Below are positions 24,331 through 32,080 of a DNA stretch of 64,000 bases, piece after piece. Below the pieces are notes generated by a model. It was given only the letters and a program-made list of their open reading frames with translations, had not been told where the DNA came from and searched no databases. The stretch is from positions 1 through 64,000 of the forward strand of contig UQZR01000013.1 in assembly GCA_900545585.1 (NCBI GenBank). The letters are read 5' to 3'. The stretch comes from an uncultured Eubacteriales bacterium (GTDB lineage Bacteria > Bacillota > Clostridia > Oscillospirales > Oscillospiraceae). Numbering within the stretch: the first letter of the stretch is position 1; each line of letters begins with the position of its first letter. The translations under genes and the position numbers were made by a program.

Positions 24331-24969
24331 TTATCTTATCAGCCGGACGCAGGAGATGTCCGGAGGGAGGGCTGCGGCGAAGGTGTCGCCGTCGGACAGG
24401 CTGCCCACGATGCAGCCGTAGTGGGTGGGGACGGCAGCTTGCGGGCGGATGCAGGCGGCCAGCGCCGCCGCCTCCCGGGCCGTCATGGTGTAGGTGCCGC
24501 CCGCCGGCAGGAACGCCGCGTCGCACCGGACAGCCCGGGCCTCCGGCGTGTCGTCGGTGTCGCCGGCCACGTAGAACCGCAGACCGTCCACCGTCACCAC
24601 GTAGCCCACCCAGTTGTTGGCGCGGGGGTGGAACTTTTTGTTCAGATTGTAGGCAGGCACCGTCTCGAAGGTCACGCCCCGCACCTCATACCTCGCCCCA
24701 GGGCGCACCGGCATCAGCTGCCGGGCGGCGAGACCCGCATCCAGCGCTGCCTGTCGGCAGCTCTCCGGCAGCACCAGCACGGCGTCCGGCTTCATGACGC
24801 GGCGGATATCGTCGGGGGATAGGTGGTCGCTGTGGCTGTGGGTGACGAAGATGACATCGCCGTCGTGGGGTTCCGCCGCTACGCGGTAGGGGTCGAACCA
24901 CAGCACCGTGTCGCCGCCGCAGCGGATGCTGCTGTGGCAGTTGATGGAAAAACGCGCAAGCTGATCCAT
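24331..24969 (-). CDS. Metallo-beta-lactamase-fold hydrolase
   Basis: 212 residues from ATG 24969 after GGAGGTGC. It has the zinc-binding THSHSDHLS motif (near residue 44-52), the later AGDTDDTPE and a C-terminal THYGCIVGS histidine, as in the UlaG-like/YtkL branch of small MBL-fold proteins. No specific substrate can be given; related proteins are sugar-phosphate lactonases or phosphodiesterases. It precedes xth on the minus strand. Confidence 0.88.
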   Translation of the reverse strand: MDQLARFSINCHSSIRCGGDTVLWFDPYRVAAEPHDGDVIFVTHSHSDHLSPDDIRRVMKPDAVLVLPESCRQAALDAGLAARQLMPVRPGARYEVRGVTFETVPAYNLNKKFHPRANNWVGYVVTVDGLRFYVAGDTDDTPEARAVRCDAAFLPAGGTYTMTAREAAALAACIRPQAAVPTHYGCIVGSLSDGDTFAAALPPDISCVRLIR

Positions 24970-25039
24970 AAAGCACCTCCTGAATGGCTTCTGGCACCAT
25001 TGTAGCCTGCGGCGGAGCATCCGTCAACCGTTGCGGCGG

Positions 25040-25080
25040 GAAAAGAGAAACGGACGCTGTGCCGCGCCCGTCTCTTTTCA
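25040..25080 (-). terminator. Terminator of DUF3793 gene
   Basis: On the minus strand GAAAAGAGACGGG pairs with the CCGTTTCTCTTTTC string, directly after the DUF3793 stop. Confidence 0.7.
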
Positions 25081-25088
25081 GGGGGATG

Positions 25089-25640
25089 TTACATGGCCAC
25101 TGCCAGCTGACCGATGTCGGAACCGGCCTGCCAGCGGGCGCAATAGTCCTCGGTGCAGCGCTTGAAGCGGGTGAACAGCCGCTGGGCCCGCTCCTCGTCG
25201 CTGTATACCTTCCACAGGCCCGCGCACTTAAAGTCGCAGGCACGGTGGTCGATGAAGCCCTGCACGTCCTCCGGCGGGTAGCTGAGAAACAGCCCCACCT
25301 CGTGGGGGAACTCACCACTTTCACGGAAGCGGCGGATGAGCTGGGCCACGCAGCGGCCGCAGCCGCCGCAGGCATAGCCCGCCTGGGTCAGGATGCGCTG
25401 GGCCAGACCGTCCTGCAGGTCGCGGTGCAGCACGGCGGGGCGGTAGAGGTACAGCAGCGCCTGCCCGTCCTTGAACCGGATGGGCAGCAGGCACAGGCCC
25501 TTGGGGACCAGCTGTCGGTTCAGCCGCCGCACATCCGTCAGCAGCGCCTCGCGGTCATCGCAGGGGCAGGGAAACAGACTGCCCGTTTTGATGCCCGCCA
25601 GCGTGGGCGCACCCTGCCTGATCAGGATCTCCTCTGACAT
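25089..25640 (-). CDS. DUF3793 protein
   Basis: 183 residues. Contains FKDGQALLYLYRP, ACGGCGRCVAQLIRRF with a cluster of four Cys, FPHEVGLFLSYPPEDVQGFI and CDFKCAGLWKVYSDEE, the normal motifs of the family. The function is unknown; I recall members near iron uptake genes or flavodoxins in Clostridia. The cysteines suggest metal or redox work but this is unproven. It has a near-consensus promoter covered by two 16-base palindromes, so it is probably strongly repressed and switched on under a particular stress or metal state. Confidence 0.88.
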   Translation of the reverse strand: MSEEILIRQGAPTLAGIKTGSLFPCPCDDREALLTDVRRLNRQLVPKGLCLLPIRFKDGQALLYLYRPAVLHRDLQDGLAQRILTQAGYACGGCGRCVAQLIRRFRESGEFPHEVGLFLSYPPEDVQGFIDHRACDFKCAGLWKVYSDEERAQRLFTRFKRCTEDYCARWQAGSDIGQLAVAM

Positions 25641-25675
25641 ACCGTTCCTCCTTTATCTCGCCGCGTGCTGTTAGT

Positions 25676-25698
25676 GTGCCGCAGAATGTGCGGCACAT
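25676..25698. other. Hairpin in the DUF3793 leader
   Basis: TGTGCCGCA pairs with TGCGGCACA around GAATG. It lies in the 5-prime leader between the operator and the start codon and could affect mRNA stability or translation. Confidence 0.5.
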
Positions 25699-25703
25699 AC
25701 GCA

Positions 25704-25719
25704 GTTAAAGTGATCTAAC
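25704..25719. promoter_or_regulatory. Operator palindrome O2 of DUF3793
   Basis: GTTAAAGTGATCTAAC, an interrupted palindrome. It matches the second site 49 bases away at both ends (GTTAAA...TAAC). Confidence 0.6.
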
Positions 25720-25752
25720 CGATGAGGTATGAAAAAACCTGCCGCGCAGGAA

Positions 25753-25768
25753 GTTAAATGACTTTAAC
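25753..25768. promoter_or_regulatory. Operator palindrome O1 of DUF3793
   Basis: GTTAAATGACTTTAAC, a near-perfect palindrome placed directly after the -10 box, so a bound repressor would cover the transcription start. Confidence 0.65.
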
Positions 25769-25771
25769 TGC

Positions 25772-25800
25772 ATTGTACCATAGCGCGCTGCGGCTGTCAA
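25772..25800 (-). promoter_or_regulatory. Promoter of DUF3793 gene
   Basis: On the minus strand TTGACA, 17 bases, TACAAT: close to consensus. Confidence 0.8.
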
Positions 25801-25876
25801 GCCCGGGATGGTCGGCAGATCTTTGCGCGGTATGGTCCGCACGTCCGGCGCAGGCAAAAGCGGGGCGCAGGGCGCG

Positions 25877-25908
25877 AAAAAGGAGCCTGCCGCAGGCAGG
25901 CTCCTTTT
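25877..25908 (-). terminator. Terminator of the chr/birA operon
   Basis: On the minus strand AGGAGCCTGCC pairs with GCAGGCTCCT, with a T run, just after the second chromate transporter gene. Confidence 0.85.
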
Positions 25909-25917
25909 GGATACCGC

Positions 25918-26478
25918 TCAGAATTGGAACACGATGCCCACAACGGCGCTGGCCAGAATGAACCAAATGGGGTGCAGGTTTTTGGTGAATTTGACCCAAT
26001 GGGTCAGTACCAGCAGTACGGCGGCCAAAGCGATGGCCTTCCAGTTGAAGAATGCCAGACCCGCCGCTCCGGTGTTCACCATGGCGATGAGCACCACGGA
26101 GATGCCCGCCGCCGCCACCAGCGCGGTAGAGGCGGGGCGCAGGCCGTAAAACGCGGCGCTGACCCACTTGCTGTCGCGGAACGCCTTCAGGAAGGCGGCG
26201 ACGATGAGGATAACGATGACCGACGGCGTTATCAGACCCAGTGTGGCGATGAGCGCGCCGCCGACGCCGCCAGTGCTGAAGCCCACGTAGGTGGCCATGT
26301 TGACGCCGATGGGACCTGGGGTGGACTCGGACACAGCCAGCATGTCTGCCAGCTGGGCGTGGGTGAACCAGCCGGTGCGGTCAGACATATCCTGCAGGAA
26401 CGGGAGGGTGGCCAGACCGCCGCCCACGGCGAACAGGCCCGTCTTGAAAAATTCCCAGAAAAGTTGCAGATAAAGCAT
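25918..26478 (-). CDS. Chromate transporter half protein (short-chain CHR), second
   Basis: 186 residues with five or six membrane segments. The GGGLATLPFLQ and PGPIGVNMATYVG motifs mark the ChrA family. Short CHR proteins are encoded in pairs and form a two-subunit exporter; the partner lies directly upstream and the two share TAATG. AAGGAGG precedes the start. The name of the family reflects chromate resistance, but a natural role in exporting another oxyanion is likely in a gut anaerobe. Confidence 0.9.
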   Translation of the reverse strand: MLYLQLFWEFFKTGLFAVGGGLATLPFLQDMSDRTGWFTHAQLADMLAVSESTPGPIGVNMATYVGFSTGGVGGALIATLGLITPSVIVILIVAAFLKAFRDSKWVSAAFYGLRPASTALVAAAGISVVLIAMVNTGAAGLAFFNWKAIALAAVLLVLTHWVKFTKNLHPIWFILASAVVGIVFQF

Positions 26479-27020
26479 TATTTCTCCCTCCTTATCAGAT
26501 TTTGAATGACGATACCGCACAGAGCGGCGGCCGCCACAAAGATCACGGGGGACAGATCCGTCAGCAGCGAAGCCGCCAGCACCGCCGCAAAGATCAGGGC
26601 GGCGGGCCAGTCCTTGACGGAGCCCTTCAGCAGTTTCAGCGTGGCATTGAAGATCAGCACGCACACGCACGCGCGGATGCCGGAGAAGGCGTGCTGCACC
26701 CAGTCCAGATGGGAGAAGCTGTTAATGACGCCGGCCAGCACCGTGATAATGAGAAGGGAGGGGAACACGATGCCCAGCGTAGCGCCGATGCCGCCCAATA
26801 TGCCCTTCTGCTTCTGGCCCACGAAAGTGGCGGTATTGACGGCGATGATGCCCGGGGTACACTGGCCGATAGCGAAATAGTCCACCAGCTCCTCATCGGT
26901 GGCCCAGCCTTTGTTCTCTACCACCTCCCGCTGGAGGATGGGCAGCATGGCCATGCCGCCGCCGAATGTCATGACGCCCACCTTGGCGAAGGTGAGGAAC
27001 AGTTCCCATAATAATTTCAC
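26478..27020 (-). CDS. Chromate transporter half protein (short-chain CHR), first
   Basis: 180 residues with FGGGMAMLPILQREVV and CTPGIIAVNTATFVG motifs of ChrA. It precedes its partner with a shared stop/start (TAATG), which implies translational coupling and equal amounts. It starts 9 bases after birA, so birA, chr1 and chr2 appear to form one operon. It contains an ACVCVLIF stretch with two cysteines in a membrane segment. Confidence 0.9.
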   Translation of the reverse strand: MKLLWELFLTFAKVGVMTFGGGMAMLPILQREVVENKGWATDEELVDYFAIGQCTPGIIAVNTATFVGQKQKGILGGIGATLGIVFPSLLIITVLAGVINSFSHLDWVQHAFSGIRACVCVLIFNATLKLLKGSVKDWPAALIFAAVLAASLLTDLSPVIFVAAAALCGIVIQNLIRREK

Positions 27021-27029
27021 AAGATCACC

Positions 27030-27785
27030 TCATTCAGAATATCCATAGAGTCCGCGGACCGATACCTCGCCGCCTCGCAGCGTCTCCTCCGAGCCGTCGT
27101 CATACCGTACCGTCAGGCCGTATTGCGGGTCGATCCCCTCGGCGACGGCGCCGCGAATCGCGCCGTCGCGTGTCAGGCGCACCCGCTGGCCGACGTTGAC
27201 GCAGCGGGCGCAGTAGTCCTCCCGCCACAGGCTGGGGCAGGGGAGGGCGCTGTCGTGGAGCGCCGCCAGCTGCGCCGTCAGGGCCTGGGCCAGGACGTCA
27301 CGGGATACATCGCCCTTCAGCTCCATCCGCAGAGAGGTAGCGATGGCGGCTACGTCGGGGGAGAAATCGGCAGCGGTCTGGGAGACATTGACGCCGATGC
27401 CCACGATGACCCAGTCCGGCGTACCGTCGGGACGGAAGGCGGATTCCGTCAGGATGCCGCAGACCTTTTTGCCGCCCAGCAGCAGGTCGTTGGGCCATTT
27501 GATGCCGCAGTGCAGGCCGCAGACCTCCTCAATGGCGCGGCACACGGCCACTGCCGCCAGCGGCGTGACCATGGGCAGCGTGCCGGTGCGCAGGCCGGTG
27601 CGCCACAGGACGGACAGGTACAGGCCCAGCCCTGGGGGAGACTGGAAGCTGCGGCCCATGCGGCCGCGGCCTGCCGTCTGGCAGTCCGCTGTCACCACGG
27701 CGTTGACGACGCCCTCCGCGGCCAGCCGCCTGCACTGGGTATTGGTGGAGTCCACCGCGTCGTAATGGTACATGGAAACGTCCAT
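27030..27785 (-). CDS. birA: Biotin--[acetyl-CoA-carboxylase] ligase, no DNA-binding domain
   Basis: 251 residues from ATG 27785 after AAGGAGG. It attaches biotin to the carrier protein through biotinyl-AMP. The ATP/biotin loop is TAGRGRMGRSFQSPPGLGLYLSVL (residues about 38-60), followed by IKWPNDLLLGGKKVCGIL. Ordinary bifunctional BirA has an N-terminal helix-turn-helix; this one starts directly at the catalytic domain, so it cannot repress biotin genes. A short C-terminal SH3-like tail is present. First gene of the chr operon. Confidence 0.94.
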   Translation of the reverse strand: MDVSMYHYDAVDSTNTQCRRLAAEGVVNAVVTADCQTAGRGRMGRSFQSPPGLGLYLSVLWRTGLRTGTLPMVTPLAAVAVCRAIEEVCGLHCGIKWPNDLLLGGKKVCGILTESAFRPDGTPDWVIVGIGVNVSQTAADFSPDVAAIATSLRMELKGDVSRDVLAQALTAQLAALHDSALPCPSLWREDYCARCVNVGQRVRLTRDGAIRGAVAEGIDPQYGLTVRYDDGSEETLRGGEVSVRGLYGYSE

Positions 27786-27938
27786 AGCACACCTCCTTAT
27801 CCATGGTATAGTACCACGATTCGGCGCCGATGTAAATGGCGATACCCGCTGATGCCTGACAGCAGCGGAGACGACGGGCTTGTGAGATGTGACAAAGAAA
27901 AAGTGGGAATTTTGGCGGTTTCTTGGCAAAGAAATGTA

Positions 27939-27967
27939 TTGCTTTTCGCCGGAGCGGCCCGTATAAT
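27939..27967 (+). promoter_or_regulatory. Promoter of the uraA leader
   Basis: TTGCTT, 17 bases, TATAAT. Transcription would begin near 27974, about 24 bases before the leader ORF. Confidence 0.8.
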
Positions 27968-27997
27968 AGGCAAGACGAACAGAGAGGAGGGACTGCC

Positions 27998-28084
27998 ATG
28001 ACCTGCAAGAATGTGACGAAGAAGCGGAAGGCGGCTCCCACTGTTTCCATTTTTAATTTTAATAGTGTTTCCTTTGACCGGTGA
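27998..28084 (+). CDS. Leader peptide ORF before uraA
   Basis: A 28-residue ORF with a near-perfect AGAGAGGAGGG ribosome site 7 bases before ATG. Its second half is rich in U codons (Phe, Ile, Asn, Val, Ser: TVSIFNFNSVSFDR). Its TGA stop lies inside the left arm of an intrinsic terminator (28078-28106). This is the layout of the pyrBI leader of E. coli: a ribosome close behind RNA polymerase blocks the terminator. The peptide itself probably has no function. No PyrR-type anti-antiterminator was seen. Confidence 0.6.
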   Translation: MTCKNVTKKRKAAPTVSIFNFNSVSFDR

Positions 28085-28106
28085 TTTTTTCACCGGCCAT
28101 TTTTTT
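28078..28106 (+). terminator. Attenuator terminator before uraA
   Basis: CCGGTGA pairs with TCACCGG around a T loop, followed by CCA and seven T. It lies 52 bases before the uraA start codon. Confidence 0.8.
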
Positions 28107-28158
28107 GAGTTTGCAAGCAAGTGGAAATAAACGTAAGAAGAAAGAGAGGAACTGTCAC

Positions 28159-29496
28159 ATGAACAAAAAACTCGGACAAGATGCCATCTACGACGCTCGG
28201 GAGCTGGGCATCCCGCGGATGCTGCTGCTGGGCCTCCAGCACCTGTTCGCCATGTTCGGCGCCACGGTACTGGTCCCCATCCTGGTCAGCGGCTATGGCC
28301 TGCCCCTGTCCATCCAGACAACGCTGCTGTTTGCCGGTATCGGCACGCTGCTGTTCCACGTCTGCACCAAGTTTAAGGTACCCGCCTTCCTGGGCTCCTC
28401 CTTCGCCTTTCTGGGTGGCTTCCAGGCGGTAGCCAATCTGGACAGCGGCAAGTTCGCCGCCATGACCGGCGAGGAGAAGCTGCCCTACGCTCTGGGCGGC
28501 GTGGTGGTCGCGGGTCTGCTGTATCTGGTGCTGGCACTGCTGTTCAAGCTGGTGGGCGCCAAGAAGGTCATGCGGTTCTTCCCCCCCATCGTCACCGGCC
28601 CCATCATCATCCTCATCGGTCTGAACCTGTCCGGCACCGCCGTGACCAACGCCTCCACCAACTGGTGGCTGGCCCTGTGCGCCATCGCCATCATCATCGT
28701 CGCCAATATCTGGGGCAAGGGCATGATCAAGATCATCCCCATCCTGCTGGGTGTGGTGGGCAGCTACATCGTGGCGCTGATCTTCCATCAGGTGGACTTC
28801 ACGGAGGTCGCCAGCGCCGACTTTGTGGGCCTGCAGAAGTTCGTCATCGCCAAGTTTGACATTACCTCCATCCTGGTGATGGCCCCCATCGCCATCGCCG
28901 CCATGATGGAGCACATCGGCGACATCTCCGCCATCTCCTCCACCACCGGCAAGAACTTCATCGAGGACCCGGGCCTGCACCGCACCCTGCTGGGCGACGG
29001 TCTGGCCACCGCCTTCGCCGGTATGTTCGGCGGCCCTGCCAACACCACCTACGGCGAGAACACCGGCGTGCTGGCACTGAGCCGCGTGTACGATCCCCGG
29101 GTCATCCGTCTGGCGGCGCTGTACGCCATCATCCTCAGCTTCTCCCCCAAGTTTGACGCGCTGGTCAACTCCATCCCCACCGCTATCGTGGGCGGCGTCA
29201 GCTTCGTGCTGTACGGTATGATCTCCGCCGTGGGCGTGCGCAACGTGGTGGAGAACAAGGTGGATCTCACCAAGTCCCGCAACCTCATCATCGCCGCCGT
29301 CATCTTCGTGTGCGGTCTGGGCTTCGCCTCCACCGGCGGCATCACCTTCACCGTGGGCAGCGCCGACATCACCCTGACCGGCCTGGCCATTGCCGCACTG
29401 GCGGGCGTCATCCTGAACGCCATCCTGCCCGGCAACGACTACGAGTTCGGCAAGAGCGTCGAGGGCGACGCCAGCGCCGATCTGGGCAGCTATTAA
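28159..29496 (+). CDS. uraA: Uracil permease (NCS2 family)
   Basis: 445 residues from ATG 28159 after AAGAGAGGAA. About fourteen membrane segments. UraA motifs: GLQHLFAMFGATVLVPIL at the N-terminus, MMEHIGDISAISSTTGKNFIEDPGLHRTLLGDGLAT with the conserved Glu and His, and GGPANTTYGENTGVLALSRV. It takes up uracil with a proton. The leader attenuator fits control by the pyrimidine nucleotide pool. It ends with a strong terminator. Confidence 0.95.
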   Translation: MNKKLGQDAIYDARELGIPRMLLLGLQHLFAMFGATVLVPILVSGYGLPLSIQTTLLFAGIGTLLFHVCTKFKVPAFLGSSFAFLGGFQAVANLDSGKFAAMTGEEKLPYALGGVVVAGLLYLVLALLFKLVGAKKVMRFFPPIVTGPIIILIGLNLSGTAVTNASTNWWLALCAIAIIIVANIWGKGMIKIIPILLGVVGSYIVALIFHQVDFTEVASADFVGLQKFVIAKFDITSILVMAPIAIAAMMEHIGDISAISSTTGKNFIEDPGLHRTLLGDGLATAFAGMFGGPANTTYGENTGVLALSRVYDPRVIRLAALYAIILSFSPKFDALVNSIPTAIVGGVSFVLYGMISAVGVRNVVENKVDLTKSRNLIIAAVIFVCGLGFASTGGITFTVGSADITLTGLAIAALAGVILNAILPGNDYEFGKSVEGDASADLGSY

Positions 29497-29520
29497 GAGA
29501 CTGCGCGGAAGCGATACATA

Positions 29521-29558
29521 CAAAAAAAGGACCGGCTCGCGGAGCCGGTCCTTTTTTG
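29521..29558 (+). terminator. Intrinsic terminator of uraA
   Basis: AAAAAAGGACCGGCTC pairs with GAGCCGGTCCTTTTTT around GCG. Confidence 0.93.
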
Positions 29559-29590
29559 CGCGCAGACAGAAAATAGCCAGACAGCGAAAC

Positions 29591-29625
29591 AGCCGCCGTC
29601 CGATCTTCGGACGGCGGCTGCTGCC
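29591..29625 (-). terminator. Terminator of the maltodextrin operon
   Basis: On the minus strand AGCCGCCGTCCGA pairs with TCGGACGGCGGCT around AGA, followed by a short T-rich tail. Confidence 0.8.
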
Positions 29626-29632
29626 GTTGAGT

Positions 29633-31144
29633 TTATTCGGCGCTCTCCTCCGGCTCCGCCGGACGGTCGGTACGGCCATACAGCACGGTCATGCGGCGGA
29701 TGCGCTCCGCCAGCTCCGGCGTCAGCTCGCCGGGCAGCAGACGCCACTGCCAGTTGCCGCTCTGGGTGCCGGGGGTGTTCATGCGGTGCCCCTCGCCAAG
29801 GCCCAAATAGTCCTGCATCTGGGCCATGAACAGCTCCGCGACGCTGCTCATGCCGCCGCGGATGACGCCCCAGTGGAAGCCCTCCTGCTCCGTCAGGGCC
29901 AGGTAATCCCGGGCGTAGGCGATGTCCTCCGGCTTGGCCTCCTGCCGCCACAGGGTCAGGGGGCTGTTGTCGTGGGTACCGGTGTAGCAGATGCAGTGCT
30001 CCGTGTAGGTGTGGGGCAGGTAGTTGCTGGTGTCGCGGGAGTCGAAGGCGAACTCCAGCACCTTCATCCCGGGCCAACCGGATTCGTGCAGCAGCTGCTG
30101 GACGCTGGGGGTGGGGTAGCCCAGATCCTCGGCGATGAACTCCAGCTGGGGGAACCAACCGTTGAGACGGCCCACCAGATCCATGCCCGGGCCCTTGACC
30201 CATTTGCCGTTCTTGGCCGTGGTCTCGCCGTAGGGCACCGCCCAGTAGCTGTCGAAGCCGCGGAAGTGGTCGATGCGGATGACATCGAACAGCTTGCCGC
30301 TGCCGTCGATGCGGCGTATCCACCAGCCGAAGCCGTCCTCGCGCATGCGGTCCCAGTTGTACAGCGGGTTGCCCCACAACTGGCCATCGGCGCTGAAGTA
30401 GTCTGGCGGTACGCCGGACACCGCCTTGGGAACCAACGTGTCGTCCAGCTGGAAAAACTCCGTCTCCGCCCACACGTCGGCGGAGTCCATGGCCACGTAG
30501 ATGGGCAAATCGCCGATGATGCGGATGTTCAGCCCGTGGACGTAGTCCCGCAGGCGATCCCACTGCTGGAAGAACAGATATTGCAGGTAGGTGAAGAAAT
30601 CCACGTCCTCCTGCAGCAGCGCACGGTACTTCTCCAGCGCGCCCTCCTGCCGCAGGCGGATGTCGTCAGGCCACTCCGTCCACGCCTTCATGCCGAAATG
30701 GCGCTTGCAGGCCATGAACAGGGCATAGTCCGGCAGCCAGCGGGCATTGGCCGCGGCAAAGGCGGCCACCGCCTCGCTGTCCCGCTTCCAGCCACGCTGG
30801 AACGCCTTGTGCAGCAGGTCAAACCGCTTCTCGTAGATGCGGCCGTAGTCCACGTGGCGGGCGTCGCCGCCCCACTTGCAGCGGCTGCACTCACTCTTGG
30901 TCAGCAGGCCGTCGGCGATGAGCAGCTCGGGGTCGATGAAATAGGGATTGCCCGCGTAGGCGGAAAAGCTCTGGTACGGCGAATCGCCATAGCTGGTGGG
31001 CCCCAGCGGCAGCATCTGCCAGTAGCGCTGGCCCGCTGCCTGCAGGAAGTCCGCGAAGTCGTAGGCCGCCTGTCCCAGCGTGCCGATCCCGTAGGGGGAG
31101 GGCAGGGAGGAGATGGCCATCAGAATACCACTGGAACGTTTCAT
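29633..31144 (-). CDS. malQ: 4-alpha-glucanotransferase
   Basis: 503 residues, GH77. Motifs: SSLPSPYGIGTLG and FADFLQAAGQRYWQMLPLGPTSYGDSPYQSFSAYAGNP at the N-terminus, GDLPIYVAMDSADVW, the nucleophile Asp in FDVIRIDHFRGF (near 290), the acid/base Glu in FIAEDLGYPT (near 340), and TGTHDNSP. It rearranges maltodextrins in the cytoplasm and releases glucose. It is the last gene of the operon with the maltodextrin ABC importer and LacI regulator. Confidence 0.95.
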   Translation of the reverse strand: MKRSSGILMAISSLPSPYGIGTLGQAAYDFADFLQAAGQRYWQMLPLGPTSYGDSPYQSFSAYAGNPYFIDPELLIADGLLTKSECSRCKWGGDARHVDYGRIYEKRFDLLHKAFQRGWKRDSEAVAAFAAANARWLPDYALFMACKRHFGMKAWTEWPDDIRLRQEGALEKYRALLQEDVDFFTYLQYLFFQQWDRLRDYVHGLNIRIIGDLPIYVAMDSADVWAETEFFQLDDTLVPKAVSGVPPDYFSADGQLWGNPLYNWDRMREDGFGWWIRRIDGSGKLFDVIRIDHFRGFDSYWAVPYGETTAKNGKWVKGPGMDLVGRLNGWFPQLEFIAEDLGYPTPSVQQLLHESGWPGMKVLEFAFDSRDTSNYLPHTYTEHCICYTGTHDNSPLTLWRQEAKPEDIAYARDYLALTEQEGFHWGVIRGGMSSVAELFMAQMQDYLGLGEGHRMNTPGTQSGNWQWRLLPGELTPELAERIRRMTVLYGRTDRPAEPEESAE

Positions 31145-31182
31145 AGCAGTACGTCACTTTCTTTCAGAGATCAACAGAGTTA

Positions 31183-31210
31183 CGCGGGGCGGGCGAAATG
31201 CCCGCCCCGT
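31183..31210. other. GC hairpin between importer and malQ
   Basis: GCGGGGCGGGC pairs with GCCCGCCCCG around GAAAT, without a T run. It is very similar to the hairpin at 33102-33134, in the same operon. Such hairpins often protect upstream mRNA from decay and set unequal gene output. Confidence 0.6.
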
Positions 31211-31222
31211 TGTTCATGGTTT

Positions 31223-32080
31223 TTAGCCCTTGACGGCGCCGGCGGCCACACCCTTGATGATGTGCTTCTGGCACAGCAGGTAGAACACGATGACCGGCAG
31301 GATGCTCAGCAGGATCAGCGCCATGGTAGCGCCCATATCCACCTGACCGTAGCTGCCCTTCAGGTGCTGGATGACGATGGGGATGGTCATATACTTGGTG
31401 CGGTCCAGTACCAGGTACGGCAGCAGGAAGTCGTTCCACACCCACATGATCTCCAGCACGCCCACAGAGATGAACGTAGGCTTCATCATGGGCAGCACCA
31501 CCAGGAAGAAGGTGCGCAGCGGGCCGCAGCCGTCAATGACGGCGGCCTCCTCGATCTCCAGCGGGATGGACTTCACGAAGCCGGAGAACATGAACACCGC
31601 CAGACCCGCGCCGAAGCCCAGATAGATAACAGGGATGGTCCACGGCGTGTCCAGGTGCAGCTTGTTGGCGGTACGGGACAGGGTGAACATCACCATCTGG
31701 AACGGCACCACCATGGAGAATACGCACAGGTAGTACACGATCTTGCTGACCAGACTGCCCACGCGGGAGACGTACCACGCCGCCATGGAGGTACACAGCA
31801 AAATCAGCGCCGAGGATACCAGCGTAATGAACAGGCTGTAAAACACGGCCTTAACGAAGGGGTAGTTGCCGAAGGTCATGCCCTTGACGTAGTTCTGGAA
31901 GCCCACAAAGCTGTCGGCATTGGGGAGGGCAAACGTCTCCGTATTCACGGCGGCGTTGCTCTTGAAGGAGTTCATCAGCACGATGAGGATAGGCAGCAGG
32001 TAGACGATGCAGATAACTGCAAACGCCACGGTCATTGCCATTTTGCCGCGCTCGTGCTTTTTGGAAAGACTGGTCTGCAT
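31223..32080 (-). CDS. ABC maltodextrin importer permease (MalG type)
   Basis: 285 residues, six membrane segments, EAA loop EIEEAAVIDGCGPLRTFFLVVLPMM near residues 175-200. It overlaps the MalF-type gene by sharing TAATG. It is the inner-membrane partner in maltodextrin uptake, judging by malQ in the same operon. The ATPase is supplied by another locus. Confidence 0.92.
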   Translation of the reverse strand: MQTSLSKKHERGKMAMTVAFAVICIVYLLPILIVLMNSFKSNAAVNTETFALPNADSFVGFQNYVKGMTFGNYPFVKAVFYSLFITLVSSALILLCTSMAAWYVSRVGSLVSKIVYYLCVFSMVVPFQMVMFTLSRTANKLHLDTPWTIPVIYLGFGAGLAVFMFSGFVKSIPLEIEEAAVIDGCGPLRTFFLVVLPMMKPTFISVGVLEIMWVWNDFLLPYLVLDRTKYMTIPIVIQHLKGSYGQVDMGATMALILLSILPVIVFYLLCQKHIIKGVAAGAVKG

